From: Adiantum capillus-veneris
Lineage: Eukaryota > Streptophyta > Polypodiopsida > Polypodiales > Pteridaceae
Length of the DNA: 64,000 nucleotides
Direction: 5' to 3'
Assembly: GCA_014529385.2 (NCBI GenBank)
Contig: CM043944.1
Span: forward strand, 69,922,895 to 69,986,894
Shown: positions 24,106 to 36,800 of the stretch, piece after piece
Layout: every line of letters starts with the position of its first letter
Numbering within the stretch: position 1 is the first letter of the stretch
Notes under the pieces: generated by a model
The model's input: the letters and a program-made list of their open reading frames with translations, nothing else
Database searches by the model: none
What the model was told of the DNA's origin: nothing
Position numbers and translations under genes: made by a program

Positions 24106-24827
24106 TGTTAGGAAATATGACGTAGCTAGATAGATATTTGAGTAGATTACTTAATGGAGAGAGATAGATTTCACACACAAGAGATTATAGAGTAGAGAGA
24201 GAGAGAGAGAGAGTACACACGATATACGTGGTTCACCCAATGTGGGCTACGTCCACGGGAAAGCATCCACTCAATGGCTTTAGTACTTCAAAACAAAAAA
24301 TAGTTTACAAAGGGATTATACCCTCAATAGAGCTCCCACCTTGCTTAACTCTCACCACCTCACATCCACCTTGTTGCATCAACTTCACACTCTGAAATGT
24401 GTGTAGAAATGGCCTCCTTTTATAGGCCAAAATTGTTGCTCTCTCTCATGAGAGGCAGCCATGTGTAGCCGCCCTTGTGTAGATAAGTCCAAATCGAACC
24501 CTCCAATCCGCCCACGTGTGGCCGCCCTTGAGAAGACAAGTCCGCTTTTGAATTCGGCCACTGGCCATTGACTTCCGACCACTGGCCACCAGCCAACCGG
24601 CCAACCGACCGGTCGTTTTTCGACCACTTTTTGACCGCCGTCCGGCCATAATATTTTGGCAAAAGGAATATTCCGGTGTGAAATTTTTGGTTTTCAACGA
24701 GTGATTTTTATTTTCGGCAAGTGATTTTCCTTCACGCACGATGGCTTCTCCTCATAATGGGGGCCTTACGAATGTGCGTTTTTACCACAGAAAATTACAA
24801 GGGGTAAATCAGGCTCCATACTTAACA
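24106..24827 (-). mobile_element. Solo LTR inserted in Copia-A
   Basis: Ends are TGTTAGGAAATATGA and ATACTTAACA, 722 bp apart. TCTCA (24101-24105) and TCTCG (24828-24832) flank it as a 5-bp target duplication with one mismatch. Removing the LTR and one copy restores the Copia frame through KKYIFL and GYSEESKEY. In its own minus orientation it has a CCGG-rich upstream part, a TATA box (TATAAAAGG, plus-strand 24414-24423) and a short CT tract. It is homologous to 10785-11413. Confidence 0.9.
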
Positions 24828-26759
24828 TCTCGGATACAGTGAAGAGTCTAAGGAATATAGACTCTATGATCTAGATGCCAAAAAATACTCATGAGTTGGG
24901 ATGTGGTATTTGAAGAAGGGCCACATGTGGTGGAGAAACCAGGTTCGTACACTTTCTCATCAAATGAAGAAATAACTCACCATGTGCTAGACCAAAGTCA
25001 GGTAAAAACTCAAGAGGAGGAGTTGTCTGATGATGACAACTCAAATAAATCTAGCCAACCTATTGCAACATCACAAGAAAAGCCACTACCAAAGTGTGCT
25101 CCACAGCTTTTTGACACTCAAAACCCTCAAGTTCACACTCCTCATGAAGAGGAGGGGGGTTTACGACGGTCAAAGAGAATAGAGGATCAAAGAAGAGCCT
25201 CCGAGCACATCGTCAACATGGCTCGTATGATCAAAATTGTGGGCTTTGTGAAGGATCCAACCTCTGTCAATGAGGCCATGGCTGATCCAAATTGGAAGGA
25301 AGCGATGAAGTCAAAGTATGACATCAGCACAAAGAATAACACTTGGGAAGTAGTGGATTGGCCTCCAAAGAAGAAAGTCATCGGCACCAAATGGGTGTAC
25401 AAGCTCAAGAATAAATCTGATGGCTCTTTGCAAAAGTACAAAGTTAGGTTAGTAACACAAGGTTTTTCTCAAGTCAAAGGGTTTGATATTAGTGACACCT
25501 TCGCTCCCTCAGCTCGAATGACCACTATTTGTCTTGTATTTTCTCTTGCTGCTATCTATTTGTAGATTGTTTACCAAATGGATGTTGTATCTACATTTTT
25601 GAATGGATTTCTCAAGGAGGAGGTGTATATAGAGCAACCACTAGGGTTTGAGTCACCTCATTCGAAATAGAAGGTTTGCAAATTGAAAAAGGCTTTATAC
25701 AGCCTGAAACAATCACCAAGAGCATGGTATGTCAAAAACTTGGCTTTAGAATAAGTGCTTCTGAAGAAAATTTATATGTGCTTAGAGAGAATGGAGAATA
25801 AGTTATTATTATCTTATATGCCGATGACTTGAAAATCACAGTTGATCACGAAGAGCTTATCCAACAAACTCACAAGAGTTTGTTGAGCTTTGAATTCAAA
25901 ATGACAGACTTGGATTTGTTGCATTATTGTTTGGGGATTGAAGTTTGGCAATCCTCAAAAGACATCTTTATCTCTCAACAAAAGTATGCAACAGAGATCC
26001 TAAAAGATTTTGGCATGTGGATTGCAAACCTATGAGCACTCCAATGGATGTAAATGCAAAACTCTCCATGGAAGATTCTTCTCCCTTAGTCGACATCAAA
26101 AAGTACAGAAAACTTGTGGGAAGCTTTATTTTCTTGTGTAACACTAGGCCAAATACTTCTTTGCAGTAGGTGTTTTAAATTTCCAACCAACCAAGGGAAT
26201 CTCACTGGAAGGCAGGTATGTGTGTTCTTAAGTACATCAAAGGTACTTTGGGCCACGACATTGTCTATGGCATTGGCACAAATACTCTTAGTGGGTATTG
26301 TGACTCTGATTGGGTAGGAGATTGTGATTTTAGAAAGTTGGTCTCTGGATTTTTTTTCTCACTTGGTTCTGGAGCGTTTTCTTGGATCAGCAAGAAGCAG
26401 CCAACCGTCACTCTTTCTTCAACATAAGCAGAGTATAAAGTTGCTTATTTTGCAGCTTGTGAAGTAGTTTGGCTCAGGCAAGTTCTCATGGACTTAGGTG
26501 TTTCTCTTGATTCAACAACAACACTTCAATGTGACAACTAGATTTTCATTACGATCGCCAAGAACCCTGTCTTACATGCATGCACAAATCATATTGAGGT
26601 TCAATATCATTATGTTTGAGAGATAATTGAGGATTAGATTGTGGAGCTAGAGTATTTTCCTACTAAAGATAATTGTGCAGATATCTTCACCAAAGCTCTA
26701 GGAAAAGACCTGTTACTTAGACATCTTCATCAACTTGGAGTTGGTACACTGCCAACATA
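24828..26759 (+). pseudogene. Copia-A part 3: reverse transcriptase and RNase H
   Basis: The 24891-25565 frame holds the RT N-terminal part (EAMADPNWKEAMKSKYD, then KWVYKLKNKSDGSLQKYK). Beyond a stop come [20 protein letters not shown], the catalytic ILYADDLKI near 25810-25840, the RT end (YRKLVGSFIFLCNTRPNT) and RNase H (SGYCDSDWVGDCDFRK, then TKDNCADIFTKALG). The product ends LHQLGVGTLPT at 26757-26759. YADD is intact, but several stops and frameshifts make it a pseudogene. Confidence 0.85.
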
Positions 26760-26780
26760 GAGCATCTTTGGGTGTTCATT

Positions 26781-26782
<2 letters not shown>

Positions 26783-26812
<30 letters not shown>
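26783..26812 (+). promoter_or_regulatory. G30 polypurine tract of Copia-A
   Basis: Thirty G residues lie directly before the LTR start at 26813. The position is that of the plus-strand primer. The length is extreme and probably reflects later homopolymer expansion or sequencing uncertainty. Confidence 0.8.
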
Positions 26813-26813
<1 letters not shown>

Positions 26814-27433
26814 GTTGGTATACTTGCAATGCCCACCTCTCTCAGTTTTGCCACCACAATATATGTTGCAGAGTTTGTAAAGGACCCTTTCTATTCATTA
26901 AAATATTCCTTTTTGCCAGAATATATTGGTTGGACGACGATCGGAAGACTATTGAAAAATGGTCTTTGATCTGTGGCCAATAACCGATGGTCCTTGGCCG
27001 GTGGCTGGATTTCAACGTTGGTGGCCGAACTTGTCTACGCAAAAGCAGCTACGCATAAGCGCATGGGAGAGTCCTACTTGGACTTGGCTATCTAAGGATG
27101 GCTACACATGGGCGTTTAGAGGCTCCCTTACATCTGTATAAAGGAGGCCTTCTCCATGAGTATTTTCAGCACTATACACAGAGGTGTGCACACTATGACG
27201 AACACTCCCACATCTTTGTTGAGGGATTGTTAGCCCCTTGTATTTCCTACTTGCTCTAGTTGTCTAAATCTCCATCTAAGCTCTACCTTGAGAGCGCATG
27301 GGTGGATGATGCCATCACTTTGTAATAGTGTGCTAATCTAAATTTTTTGATTTTCCACTAATCTACTTTGCATCATATCTCTCTTTACTCTCCTTGCTAT
27401 ACTAGATCCTTATTGTATTCCGCATTTCTTACA
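26813..27433 (+). repeat. 3' LTR of Copia-A (621 bp)
   Basis: It starts TGTTGGTATACTTGC right after the G tract and ends TTTCTTACA. It has a TATA box (TATAAAGG, 27137-27144) and matches the LTR fragment at 3586-3838. The 5' LTR of this element is not in the window. Confidence 0.8.
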
Positions 27434-28610
27434 CCCCCTCGCGATGCACTCCTGCATCCCAAACCCCTCGAGGATCTCTGCCAGTACACGCCACATGGTG
27501 CTAAATAAGGAGAAATCTTGCCCCTTGTCGTAGCACAAGGCCTTGAACCTCCTGCTCTACTTGGCTCGCAAGCAAGGCACACCTGCCCCGTAGGCCCGTA
27601 CTACCCCACAACCTTATGTCCGTAGATATTTTAGGCCTACCCTCCCCCCCCCCCCCCCCAAAAAAAAAAAAAAACTCACAATAGTGAGTGTATATAGGCT
27701 TACAATGCAGGCCTATCTCCTTTCTATAACAACTTCTTTTTATCTTCAGAGCATCGTAACTAATGAGCATATTTTTTCTCCTCGTTAGATGAAGCTCTTT
27801 GATTTTTATTTTTTTTCTATGATAAATATGTCCAACATGCTATTTGCACTTTGACAATCACAAAAGAAAAACTTGTGGTTTCATGTTGTTTGGTTTCAAT
27901 CCTTGAGAGTTGTTGTATGCTTAGGTGTTGGTTCACTCACCTAGAGAGCTTTTAATGCCCTGCCATTTTCTCCTTCAATGAGGTCCAACACTTTTCACCA
28001 ATAAAAATAATATTTATGATGCCAAAGTTCAAGCATCTATCTATACTATATATAAAGGAGCTTAAAATTTTCAATGAAGGAGAGGGCATCCACTTGTCAT
28101 ACATTGGTTGACTACAAAGAAAACCTTACAAAACTTATAATCTAAAATGCAAAAGTAAAGGGTAAGAAGAGTTAAAAATTTAAAAGTGAATGGTGACATT
28201 AGAGGAGATGAAAAGAATTTCGCTAATGGAACGTCCAAAAAAATCTACTTCAAATAAAGTAATTGTACCAGTTTAAGTACATATAACAAAAAATTGAAAT
28301 TTCCAAAAAATCTTAAGAATGAACCTTTCATTGAGGAGTTTCAATCTGGCTCTTGTATCCAATATGGCATTGAGGAAATTCTGAATTTTAGTATTCACGA
28401 TTATAGTGATGGAGACTCGTTTTAATGGTGAAAGATTATTATCTCCATTAAATGGTTCCTAAATTTCTTCATGTTGTGATAGGATGAATTCCTGTACCTG
28501 TTTTGCAATCCTTGCAAGGTTTTGTTGATTATTGATAATCAATTTTGTGGTGTGACATACTCTGATTTGATTGTCATCAATTTTTTCATAAAGCCAGTCA
28601 AGTTTTATCT
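27434..28610. other. Unassigned sequence with a C16/A15 run
   Basis: No gene or known repeat is recognised. A C16 run at 27644-27659 is followed at once by A15 (27660-27674). The remainder is AT-rich and without a convincing reading frame. Confidence 0.5.
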
Positions 28611-28612
28611 AT

Positions 28613-28666
28613 GTATATACATACATATATATATATAAATATACATACATATATATATATATATAA

Positions 28667-28713
<47 letters not shown>

Positions 28714-28805
28714 CATATATCTACACACACACACACACACACATATATACATACATATATCTACACACACACACACACACATACATACATATATATGTAT
28801 ATATA

Positions 28806-28850
<45 letters not shown>
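28613..28850. repeat. Compound AT/CA/GT microsatellite
   Basis: Alternating blocks of (TA)n, TACA repeats and (CA)n end in a (GT)n tract (28810-28850). A repeated module ATACATATATCTACACACAC occurs twice. The open frame across it is an artefact. Confidence 0.95.
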
Positions 28851-28852
<2 letters not shown>

Positions 28853-29390
28853 CTATTTAAATCTTAACTAATAAGACATAATTGAATTTTCACATTCAAA
28901 AGACAGCTGGCCAAGGAATAAATGAGCTGATATGTACAAAAATAACTCAGTATTAGAATTATTTAGGTACAATGATTGTTAGAAAGAGATCCTCTTTCAA
29001 TGATACTAGAAATAGGAGAACTTCCTGGTTCCTCAGTGAGTAATTCATTACAGAAAGGTTGCTTGCCAAAGAAAAGAAAGCCATCCAAGATAAGATAGAG
29101 TCCTTATCTGCATCCATCCAAACAAGACAACAATTCAGTTAGCCTTGGATGTGTTTTACAGGTATTAATGGACTATATCAATTGTTATCCATGTCCATCT
29201 TATAGGATTTAATTACTTTAGACAAGCTAGTTTATTTATTAGAACTTGTATGTTAGTAGTTTTTTCTTTTTACATCATCAAAAAATAAGTGGTACATTCA
29301 ACTTTCTAATCTGAGTGGTGAAGTCCACCAAGAATGCAAATATTTCAAGATCCATAGCTTAGTAGCTATACTTAAGTCCCAAAAAAATAG
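28851..29390. other. Unassigned sequence
   Basis: AT-rich, no gene, RNA or repeat recognised. Confidence 0.4.
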
Positions 29391-29935
29391 CAACCATATA
29401 CTTACCTTCAGATTTTAGTAATCCCATGGTATCATTAGTATCCCTTTAGACAAAGATAGGTCATGTTCGACCTAAGATTCCTAATCATTTAATTTCTATT
29501 TCTTGACAACAAACGGTATCAGCTGAAAACACTAGTAAAGCCTATTATGGAATCCCCACTTTTTTTTATGAGTTTGGAAGCTATGCGAAAGCCGAAAAAT
29601 ACCTGCCATATACTTACCTTCATAATCCCAAGATATCCACAAGTCATTAGTAACTCTTACAGAACGGTAGTGTCCGGCCCTTGACTGAGTAAGATCCATC
29701 AACCAGAGGTACCAGATGAAGTAAATAACACCCCAACCAGTTGCTATATATGAAATTTCAAGTGCCAAACTGGATTTAAGCCCAGCAGCTTATCAAGCCA
29801 AGCTAACACAGATTGTTTTGGACTTATCAAGCCAACTAAGTGATATAAATAACACCCCACATAGTCATCTCAAATGAAATCTTGAGGGCCAAACTGTACT
29901 CATGGTGCGGCAGCAGTTCATCAAACTATCAAAAA
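29390..29935. repeat. Diverged local repeats
   Basis: CATATACTTACCTTCA recurs at about 29395 and 29607 with similar following text. AAATAACACCCCA with a GCCAAACTG segment recurs at about 29721 and 29847. These are old tandem duplications, 120-210 bp apart, of unknown origin. Confidence 0.5.
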
Positions 29936-29999
29936 GTAGTTTCCAATTATATTGTTCACCAATAAATTAACATTCTGTAGAGGCTACAACAGGGCCAAT

Positions 30000-30650
30000 A
30001 TAGCAACCAGTAGTGAAAAAACCTGCAGCGACAAAAATTGAGCCCCTAAAACAATCATTAGTGGCTAAACCATTAGTGGCTAAACCAGAGCCCATACAGC
30101 AACTCCCAGCGGCTATAACAGAGCCAGTAATGAAATCCAACTCATGCAAGTGTTCTCTAATATCAAAAACCCATAACAGGTACCTTAAAAAACGCAGGTA
30201 AGGTCCTAAAGCGGCAGAAAAAAGCCAATGTAGCAACTTGTATAACTAACACTATCCCCTCAGGTGTTCTCCCCATTGATACAGTCAATGTAGCAACTTG
30301 TATAACTGACACCATCCCCTCAGGTGTTCTCTCCATTGATACAGTCAACATAGACAGGCCAAAAGAAATTGCTCTTTATGCACAAGCAGTCCCAAAGCCC
30401 ACAACAATGCCTAGGTGTAGCAATAACAGTTATGCATCGGCCGACTTTTATGCACACGCAGTCTTATGTGGAGGTGAAGTGTTGCGCCCTGAGGCTACCC
30501 CATTATGCAGACCATGATCATTTTTTATGCACAAGAAGCCCATGGCCACCCATAGTGTCTAGGCCTTTAGCAAACAAAAAACCAGTCAAGTTTTTGAAAG
30601 TATATGCACCTGCAGTAATCGACATAGCCTACAGTAAGCCATAAAGACAG
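30000..30650 (+). other. Possible decayed coding region with short peptide repeats
   Basis: Open frames at 30013-30201 (Lys/Pro/Ala-rich, with VAKPLVAKPEP) and 30369-30644 flank a 60-bp tandem duplication. In one plus frame related words appear (LYAQAVPKP, FYAHAVLCG, VYAPAVIDI). I do not recognise a family. It could be a degraded gene exon or an element gag. Confidence 0.25.
30225..30344. repeat. Two-copy 60-bp tandem repeat
   Basis: Copies 30225-30284 and 30285-30344 differ at a few positions. The period is a multiple of three, so both strands keep frame: about VATCITNTIPSGVLPIDTVN on plus. Confidence 0.85.
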
Positions 30651-31340
30651 CCCAATCATTTCTAGTTTAGGAGCATTTTCTTATGCAAAGGGCAGGGATG
30701 CTCCAATCCTTATTCTCACTATATCCAGCCCTTTGAGAATATCAGCAGAAAGTGCTACTCTGCTCAGTTTTTGCAAGAAGCCCATAACAAAGAAAAGGAG
30801 CCAACACAGTATGCATGCTTTTTCCAAGCAAAAGGTAGAAAAAGACCATTAGAATGTGTAATAAACGGTGCAGAAAAATCAGTAAACTCAGCAGAGGAGG
30901 GATTGAACACCTGAGTCACCTCCGAGGAGAGCTCCATTCTCCTTGGTAGTGGCAAGCAGACAGGAGATGTTTCACAAAATGACTCAACACACCCAATATA
31001 GCTAAGTGAGGGGCAGAGATGCGCCCTCACCTGCTTTTATAGCAAGCCTTGCCTTTGTGCAGTGTCACGGTCACGAGAGAGGGAGGCCACGCTTCACCAT
31101 GACTAAGAGATACAGCATCGAGTGTCACGCCTATAGCTTTCAATGGAGATAGACAGACTGGGAGGAGGATGAGGGCCTCCTTCGCCACTCCTTAAGGGCA
31201 GTATCCATTGATCACACTCGACAGAGCATCATTACTTAGTAAAGGGCATGGCCCCCGATAGTGGTCAAAGTACATAATCAATAAAAGTTTGTTTTAGACC
31301 TAGTACGGTCCAGGCAGCAGGAGTCTAAAAAAGGAGGGGG
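30651..31340. other. Unassigned sequence
   Basis: No domain is recognised. The plus strand has long but interrupted frames rich in Ser/Glu, and a minus frame (30764-31030) is probably a shadow. Confidence 0.35.
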
Positions 31341-31426
31341 GATGGGGGGGGGGAAGCCAGGGGAGAAAGAAGGGGGGGAGGTTTGTTTTTTTCTTTTTTG
31401 CGAGTTTTTTTTCTATGGACAGTATA

Positions 31427-31697
<271 letters not shown>

Positions 31698-31794
31698 ATA
31701 AGGAGAATCTCTAATGTGGTAGAAAAAAACCCCAAGGGATTATAGAGATCAATCTGACAAGTCGAACTCAAGCTTTGTTACTCAAAACAGGTGC

Positions 31795-32340
31795 AGAGAG
31801 ATACATAGAAACATAGATTCAATTATCATCCACGAAGGTCAAATATGACCCATGAGACCAAAGCAAAACATTACAATGTATTCTTCTAAGTGAAGACATT
31901 AGATACATGTCACTTAAGGACTAAGGGTCCATCGAGGGGTTAAAAGAAAAAGAAAGATTGAAACCTAGGTGGGGTCAAGTGAAGAAAGAGCTCGTTTAGG
32001 AGTTCAAAAATGTTGGATGATGGCTTTACCGCCTCGATAGACTGCATGTTTGCCTTGTAGAAGAAAATTTTATGTAGCTTTTCACTGACAAACTAGCATC
32101 TCAATAAAAAGACTCCATTGGTGAAGTAGTCTGGTAATATTTAATGGTAAAGATCTCTCTAACCATCCCATGTGCGAGTGATAAATTTAAGTACAAATTC
32201 ACCCAACACACAGTATAGAGCTTGATCTTTCATCAATAAATTGACTTGAAGTGGAGCATTTTTTCTCCCACATGTAGTCCAAGGATTACCGCATAAAATA
32301 TAATTTTATAAGAACCTTCTACAAACATACCAATCCTAAA
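31795..32340 (-). pseudogene. Degraded copy of the ORF-plus-tail repeat at 60446-60990
   Basis: The minus strand reads QGKHAVYRGGKAIIQHF near 32040, matching QGKWAVYRNGKAIIQEF at 60733-60783. It then continues into the same tail (about 31955-31800) containing GGACCCTTAGTCCTTAA and GACCTTCGTGGATGATAATT. The ORF part has many stops. The shared 3' tail makes it the same mobile family, probably an old non-LTR element. Confidence 0.65.
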
Positions 32341-33299
32341 GTTCCCCATTTATCCAAAATTTAACTAAGCTAATCCCTCAAAATTGTCCAAATTGCCAAC
32401 AAGGATTATCTCTAAAAATTAATCTGTTTTTTGTACGTGTGTATGTGTTTTCATTCAATTTGTATGTGACCATCTTTATGTGGCTGAAGGAATGTGCATG
32501 TGAATGTTATGTGTATGCATGTTTTCATGATGTGATGCTTTGTATAGGGTGAGCCACATCTCCATGCTATATATGTACCCCACTCTAATATAGTGAAGGG
32601 GCGCTTGTGTCATGCTTGTCACATCACTTTCATAGGACGAGACCCTATTCAATTTCAAAAGACACATTTGAATGTGTATTGTTCCCAAGTATGGGCAAAC
32701 ACTAACTTTTTTCCATGCTACACACAGGTGAGATGTGTGTGTAATACACTTTTAAATTAGAATCCCAATAGAAATAGGATAGGTCTATGAGCAAATATTT
32801 ATTTATTTATTTGTCATACTCACAATTGTAAGAGAGTGGGGATTAGCACATGCACATCTCCACCCAACCGCGCTTTATATAGGTTATTGGCTTGTTAAAT
32901 ATAGGCCCCTTGTACCACATGTGTGTTCTAGCTCGTCTTACCCTAAGCCTAACATTACACCCCACCTTGGAGAAGTGTTTTTGTTCTCAAAGACAAAAGT
33001 GGTAATATCTTCATAAGAACATTAATGTTTGAATATCACTCACAATTTGTGAGTTTGCGGGGGGGGGAGGGGACTAATGTTTTCCCCGATACATGGTTGC
33101 ATACAAGGTTCATGCAACGAAGAAAACATCTTGATTTTCCACATTGTTGTCCCTTTACAACCATTTGTGTGATTGGTTATGTCCAAAATAGTGTGTAGAG
33201 TCGATTTATAGCTCACTTCAGCGCTTTATAAAGGAGTTACCACAGCTAAGAGGTGTCTAAAAGAATACCTCTTCTTACTATCAGCTCTCATCAGTAAAC
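32341..33299. other. Unassigned sequence
   Basis: No gene is recognised. It has a short ATTT repeat (32798-32813) and a G-rich run at 33058-33072. Confidence 0.4.
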
Positions 33300-33830
33300 A
33301 ACTACACCAAAATTGGCGATCGAGGTCAAGAACCTGAACATGAAGGGACTAAACCTAGTCACAGCATGCTATGCCTCATGGTAAGCAAATTTCAACTAGA
33401 GAGATAACCTTTTCAATTGGATTACTTTGTGCTAACATACACGCTTAGCATATCCTTTAGCACAAGATTAACTCTTGCAAACTCCAACTAGAGACATAAC
33501 CTTTCCAATTGGATTTCTTTGTGCTAACATATGCGCTTAGCATATTCTTTAGCACATGATTGACACTTGTAACCTTCCTATCCATCTCTGGATGACTGGA
33601 AGTACTGAGTTGCATTTCCCAATCGCTTACATACAGTCTTCCAAAAATGACTAGCAAACTTGGGGCACAATTATTTGCAACCTCGTTGAGTAATCAACAA
33701 ATTTATGAGCAACCAGCCTGGTTAACTTGAGAGACTGTATAGTGGACTAAATAAACTTTACAAAGTTTAGTCACCTTATCTACAAGCACCCAAACCAAAC
33801 CATAACCTCTTATGGTGATTGAGACCCACA
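33300..33830 (-). pseudogene. Gypsy integrase remnant
   Basis: On the minus strand the Gypsy integrase core can be followed through stops: VWVLVDKVTKLCKVYLVHYT (about 33800-33740), FASHFWKTVCKRLG near 33640, SSHPEMD near 33590, NHVLKNMLSAYVSTKKSNWK near 33530, and EFAYH with SPFM near 33370-33330. It includes a 92-bp internal duplication. No flanking LTR or other domains are recognised. Confidence 0.7.
33393..33576. repeat. Two-copy 92-bp tandem repeat inside the integrase remnant
   Basis: Units 33393-33484 and 33485-33576 both begin CAACTAGAGA and contain TTGTGCTAACATA and TAGCATAT. The repeat duplicates the integrase stretch just after the catalytic Glu region. The unit length breaks the frame. 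Confidence 0.85.
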
Positions 33831-36800
33831 TTTAATCTCAAAGAGATACCGCACATAGAGTGAAATGCTTCATAAGCTATCAATTTCATGAATTTGCATG
33901 CCGCTCCAAATCTACCTTTGCTAAACACTAAGGCCCATAACACCTAGTATACATGCATTTAGCAAAAACTGATCCAAGCCTGCATTTTCATGACTGTTAT
34001 TGCCAATGCTTATGGCGGATGTGATGCTCATAGCACACATGAAAGAGGAGGATAAGTAGTTCTATCAAAAGAAACTAAATATTGCCTAGTGCCATCACTT
34101 GAAAACCTTGCTAAAACATTTGAACCATAATAGCATATGAAATATAAATCACATCTAGGCACAAACAATGAAACATTTTCATCAACAATGCATAGCCATG
34201 CTATGTGCAGAAACAACCATCCGTGAATGTTGTTCAACAATACTTGTAAATGTCACAAGCCTTACTGGGTATCAGACAATTTCTGGCCACTGAAGTTGTT
34301 CCCAATACGATGTGCTCGAAATGGTCTAATACACGGATGTGACCAGCACGTAGGGACTTTGTCACGATACATAAATGAAATAACAGGTGCTAGTGTTAGT
34401 CCCAGAGATTCATATTCTCCACATGTGAAATATGTCTCATATAATGATGTCTATAAATATGACACCCATCAAGTACAAGATGTACGTATGTGTGGAGGTA
34501 AATATAAACACGCAGCGACATGTGTTAGAGGGACCCTCATAACTCTTGCTCCACAATGGCTAAACCAAACTCTATGAGTTCTTGAATCATGTTGTACACT
34601 TTGTGACTGTCATCATGTGCCAAACAAAAATCTACCATGTAGATCTATAAGTGCAGGGTGCAAAAAATGTACATGACACACTACTGTCCCAAAATTCCTT
34701 GCTCCTACATGACATTGCCATGTGTCTAAAGAGCAGAATGGATGAAAGCATTCAACCATATTCATCCCACTTGGAAAACTCAATCAAAGCATATTTAGAA
34801 ATGAAACTAAACCAAATCATATGCTTATCTCTGGAGGTGAAAAACAACTTACACTTATGCAAAGTCAAGTGCACGTTCCAAATGAAAGGTACCTCACCAA
34901 AAATACAGCCTCAAAAGGCCCAGTATGTCTTTACCTTGTTAAACACTAAATGAGAGATTAGTGAAAATCAAGCAATATTGAATTGGTAACCCTGGGCGTT
35001 GCCTAGGTAATGCACACCGTTGGTAATACCACTCCTATAGACACAATCAACGTTATAAATTAAACAGCAAATCCTCTCAAGTTAGAATCTTATTCACGAC
35101 TGGATCTTGAAATAGTCATATCATCCCATGAAAAGAAGAGAAATATTTTCAACATCCAAAAGAAGGTAGTCATATTGGATTGTCTTTGGTGTTTGAAACA
35201 AGAGAGTACCTGCTTGGAGGCTCTCTTAGTTGATTCATGTCATCCCATGAATTAGTTGATTGATAGGAAGGCCATGCCTACTTGCTATCCACAGAAAGCA
35301 TCATCTATATTGGTTGCACTTGTACATAGAGCCAACGATGTAAAGTATCTGCCACAACAATCACAAGAAAATATACCAGCCCGAATTGTTATCGAGGAAA
35401 CAACATCAGTAGGACAAGTTTCGAGAAAACCATCAAAAAAAAATAAGGTCTTACCTTGTCTTCAAAATTGTGTGAGTCTAGTGCATATGGCCATCACAGC
35501 GTGACAATGATGTGGATAAGGATGTCCTTGACAGAGTAGCTGATGTTATAGTGAAAGCGTAAGCAATTATTCATTGGAATAAATCCCACCGTATTAGCAT
35601 GCCATGCATGCATATTAAAAGACGGAGTGATAAGCCCTTGGCTTCAATGACGGTTTCAACGGGGTGAGTCGATGCCATACGTGCCTTGCACAATTTGTAG
35701 TGAAATGAATACATCACAATTTAGCCTTGCCAAACGTAAACTGTGAGCTTATATCCTCTTATTTTCAATGCCCCACACCGGTCTACCATTGCTCTTGATC
35801 CCAAGCCAATGAGGAGTACCTCAGCATGGGGAAAGAAGCCTTGCTTCCCTTGATGATCGTCAAAGCACCTTGCTTTGAAAAACAAAAGATTATCCAAAGT
35901 AAAGATTAAAGCAGAGCAAAACAAGAACAACTTGAAATTGTCTAACCTCTTTTCCCCTTTGAGGCCAATTGCCTTCGCTTGGATCTAGCTCATAGCCATG
36001 TATGCCGATAAATTTAGAATTGTCAGATGTATCCTGCATGCCCTCATGGCTTGGTTCATACCGACCTGCAGTGAAAAATCAGGCACACAATGTTGCAAAC
36101 TCTCCCCAAGTTTATATGTTGATAGCATATAAACTTTGGAATATGCTAATAGAATATTTCAAACTTTGGAATCCTGTATGCAATAAGCCCTAAATTGGAG
36201 CCTCGCTTCGCATAAATACATCAAAAAGATAAGACAGGATGGAGCATGTGCTCATAGCTAACAAATGCTCCTACTGATAAACATATCTCAATGCAAAAGA
36301 AAATTAGCCTTGTGAAGCTTTCATAGAGAACATACCTTGTTGAATTGTACGCCTTATTGAGAATCATAAAAGTAGCATAGATTACCCAATATTGAAAGCA
36401 GATAGCCTAGGAAACTTAGCTATCAGACTTCCTCGGACTGCAAAACTTTTCTTAACCGAAGCAACATTTGCTTGCCAAGCTGGGTTGTAGAAAAAGTTGC
36501 AACATGGAATAAGTTCAAAATTTGAAACTTAAATTTAAGGTGCTTATAGATTGTCTTGAATCATCACCATTGGCCCCTAAATTTGTGTCACCCCTTAGTG
36601 GTTTACTTATGGAAGATGTCGTAGATTTGTAGAAGCTCGCTTCACCATGTCCAATTGCATCCTGATCGACCTAATAAGATTAAAATCGTAGTCGTTAGTC
36701 GTTTTCGACTGTATCTAGCTCAAATAACTTGCTTAGGAACCATGTCCTAGCAAAGTTTTTAATCCAAAATTCCAAAATAGAGAGAGATTCCTATGGCTTC
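33831..36800. other. Unassigned sequence
   Basis: Open frames up to 116 codons (34227-34577, 34651-34953, 35256-35504) show no known domain or codon pattern. No RNA gene or repeat is recognised. Confidence 0.35.

Noticed and set aside
28611-28871. 86-codon Tyr/Ile/His/Thr frame
   Set aside because: It is a translation of AT/CA/GT microsatellites.
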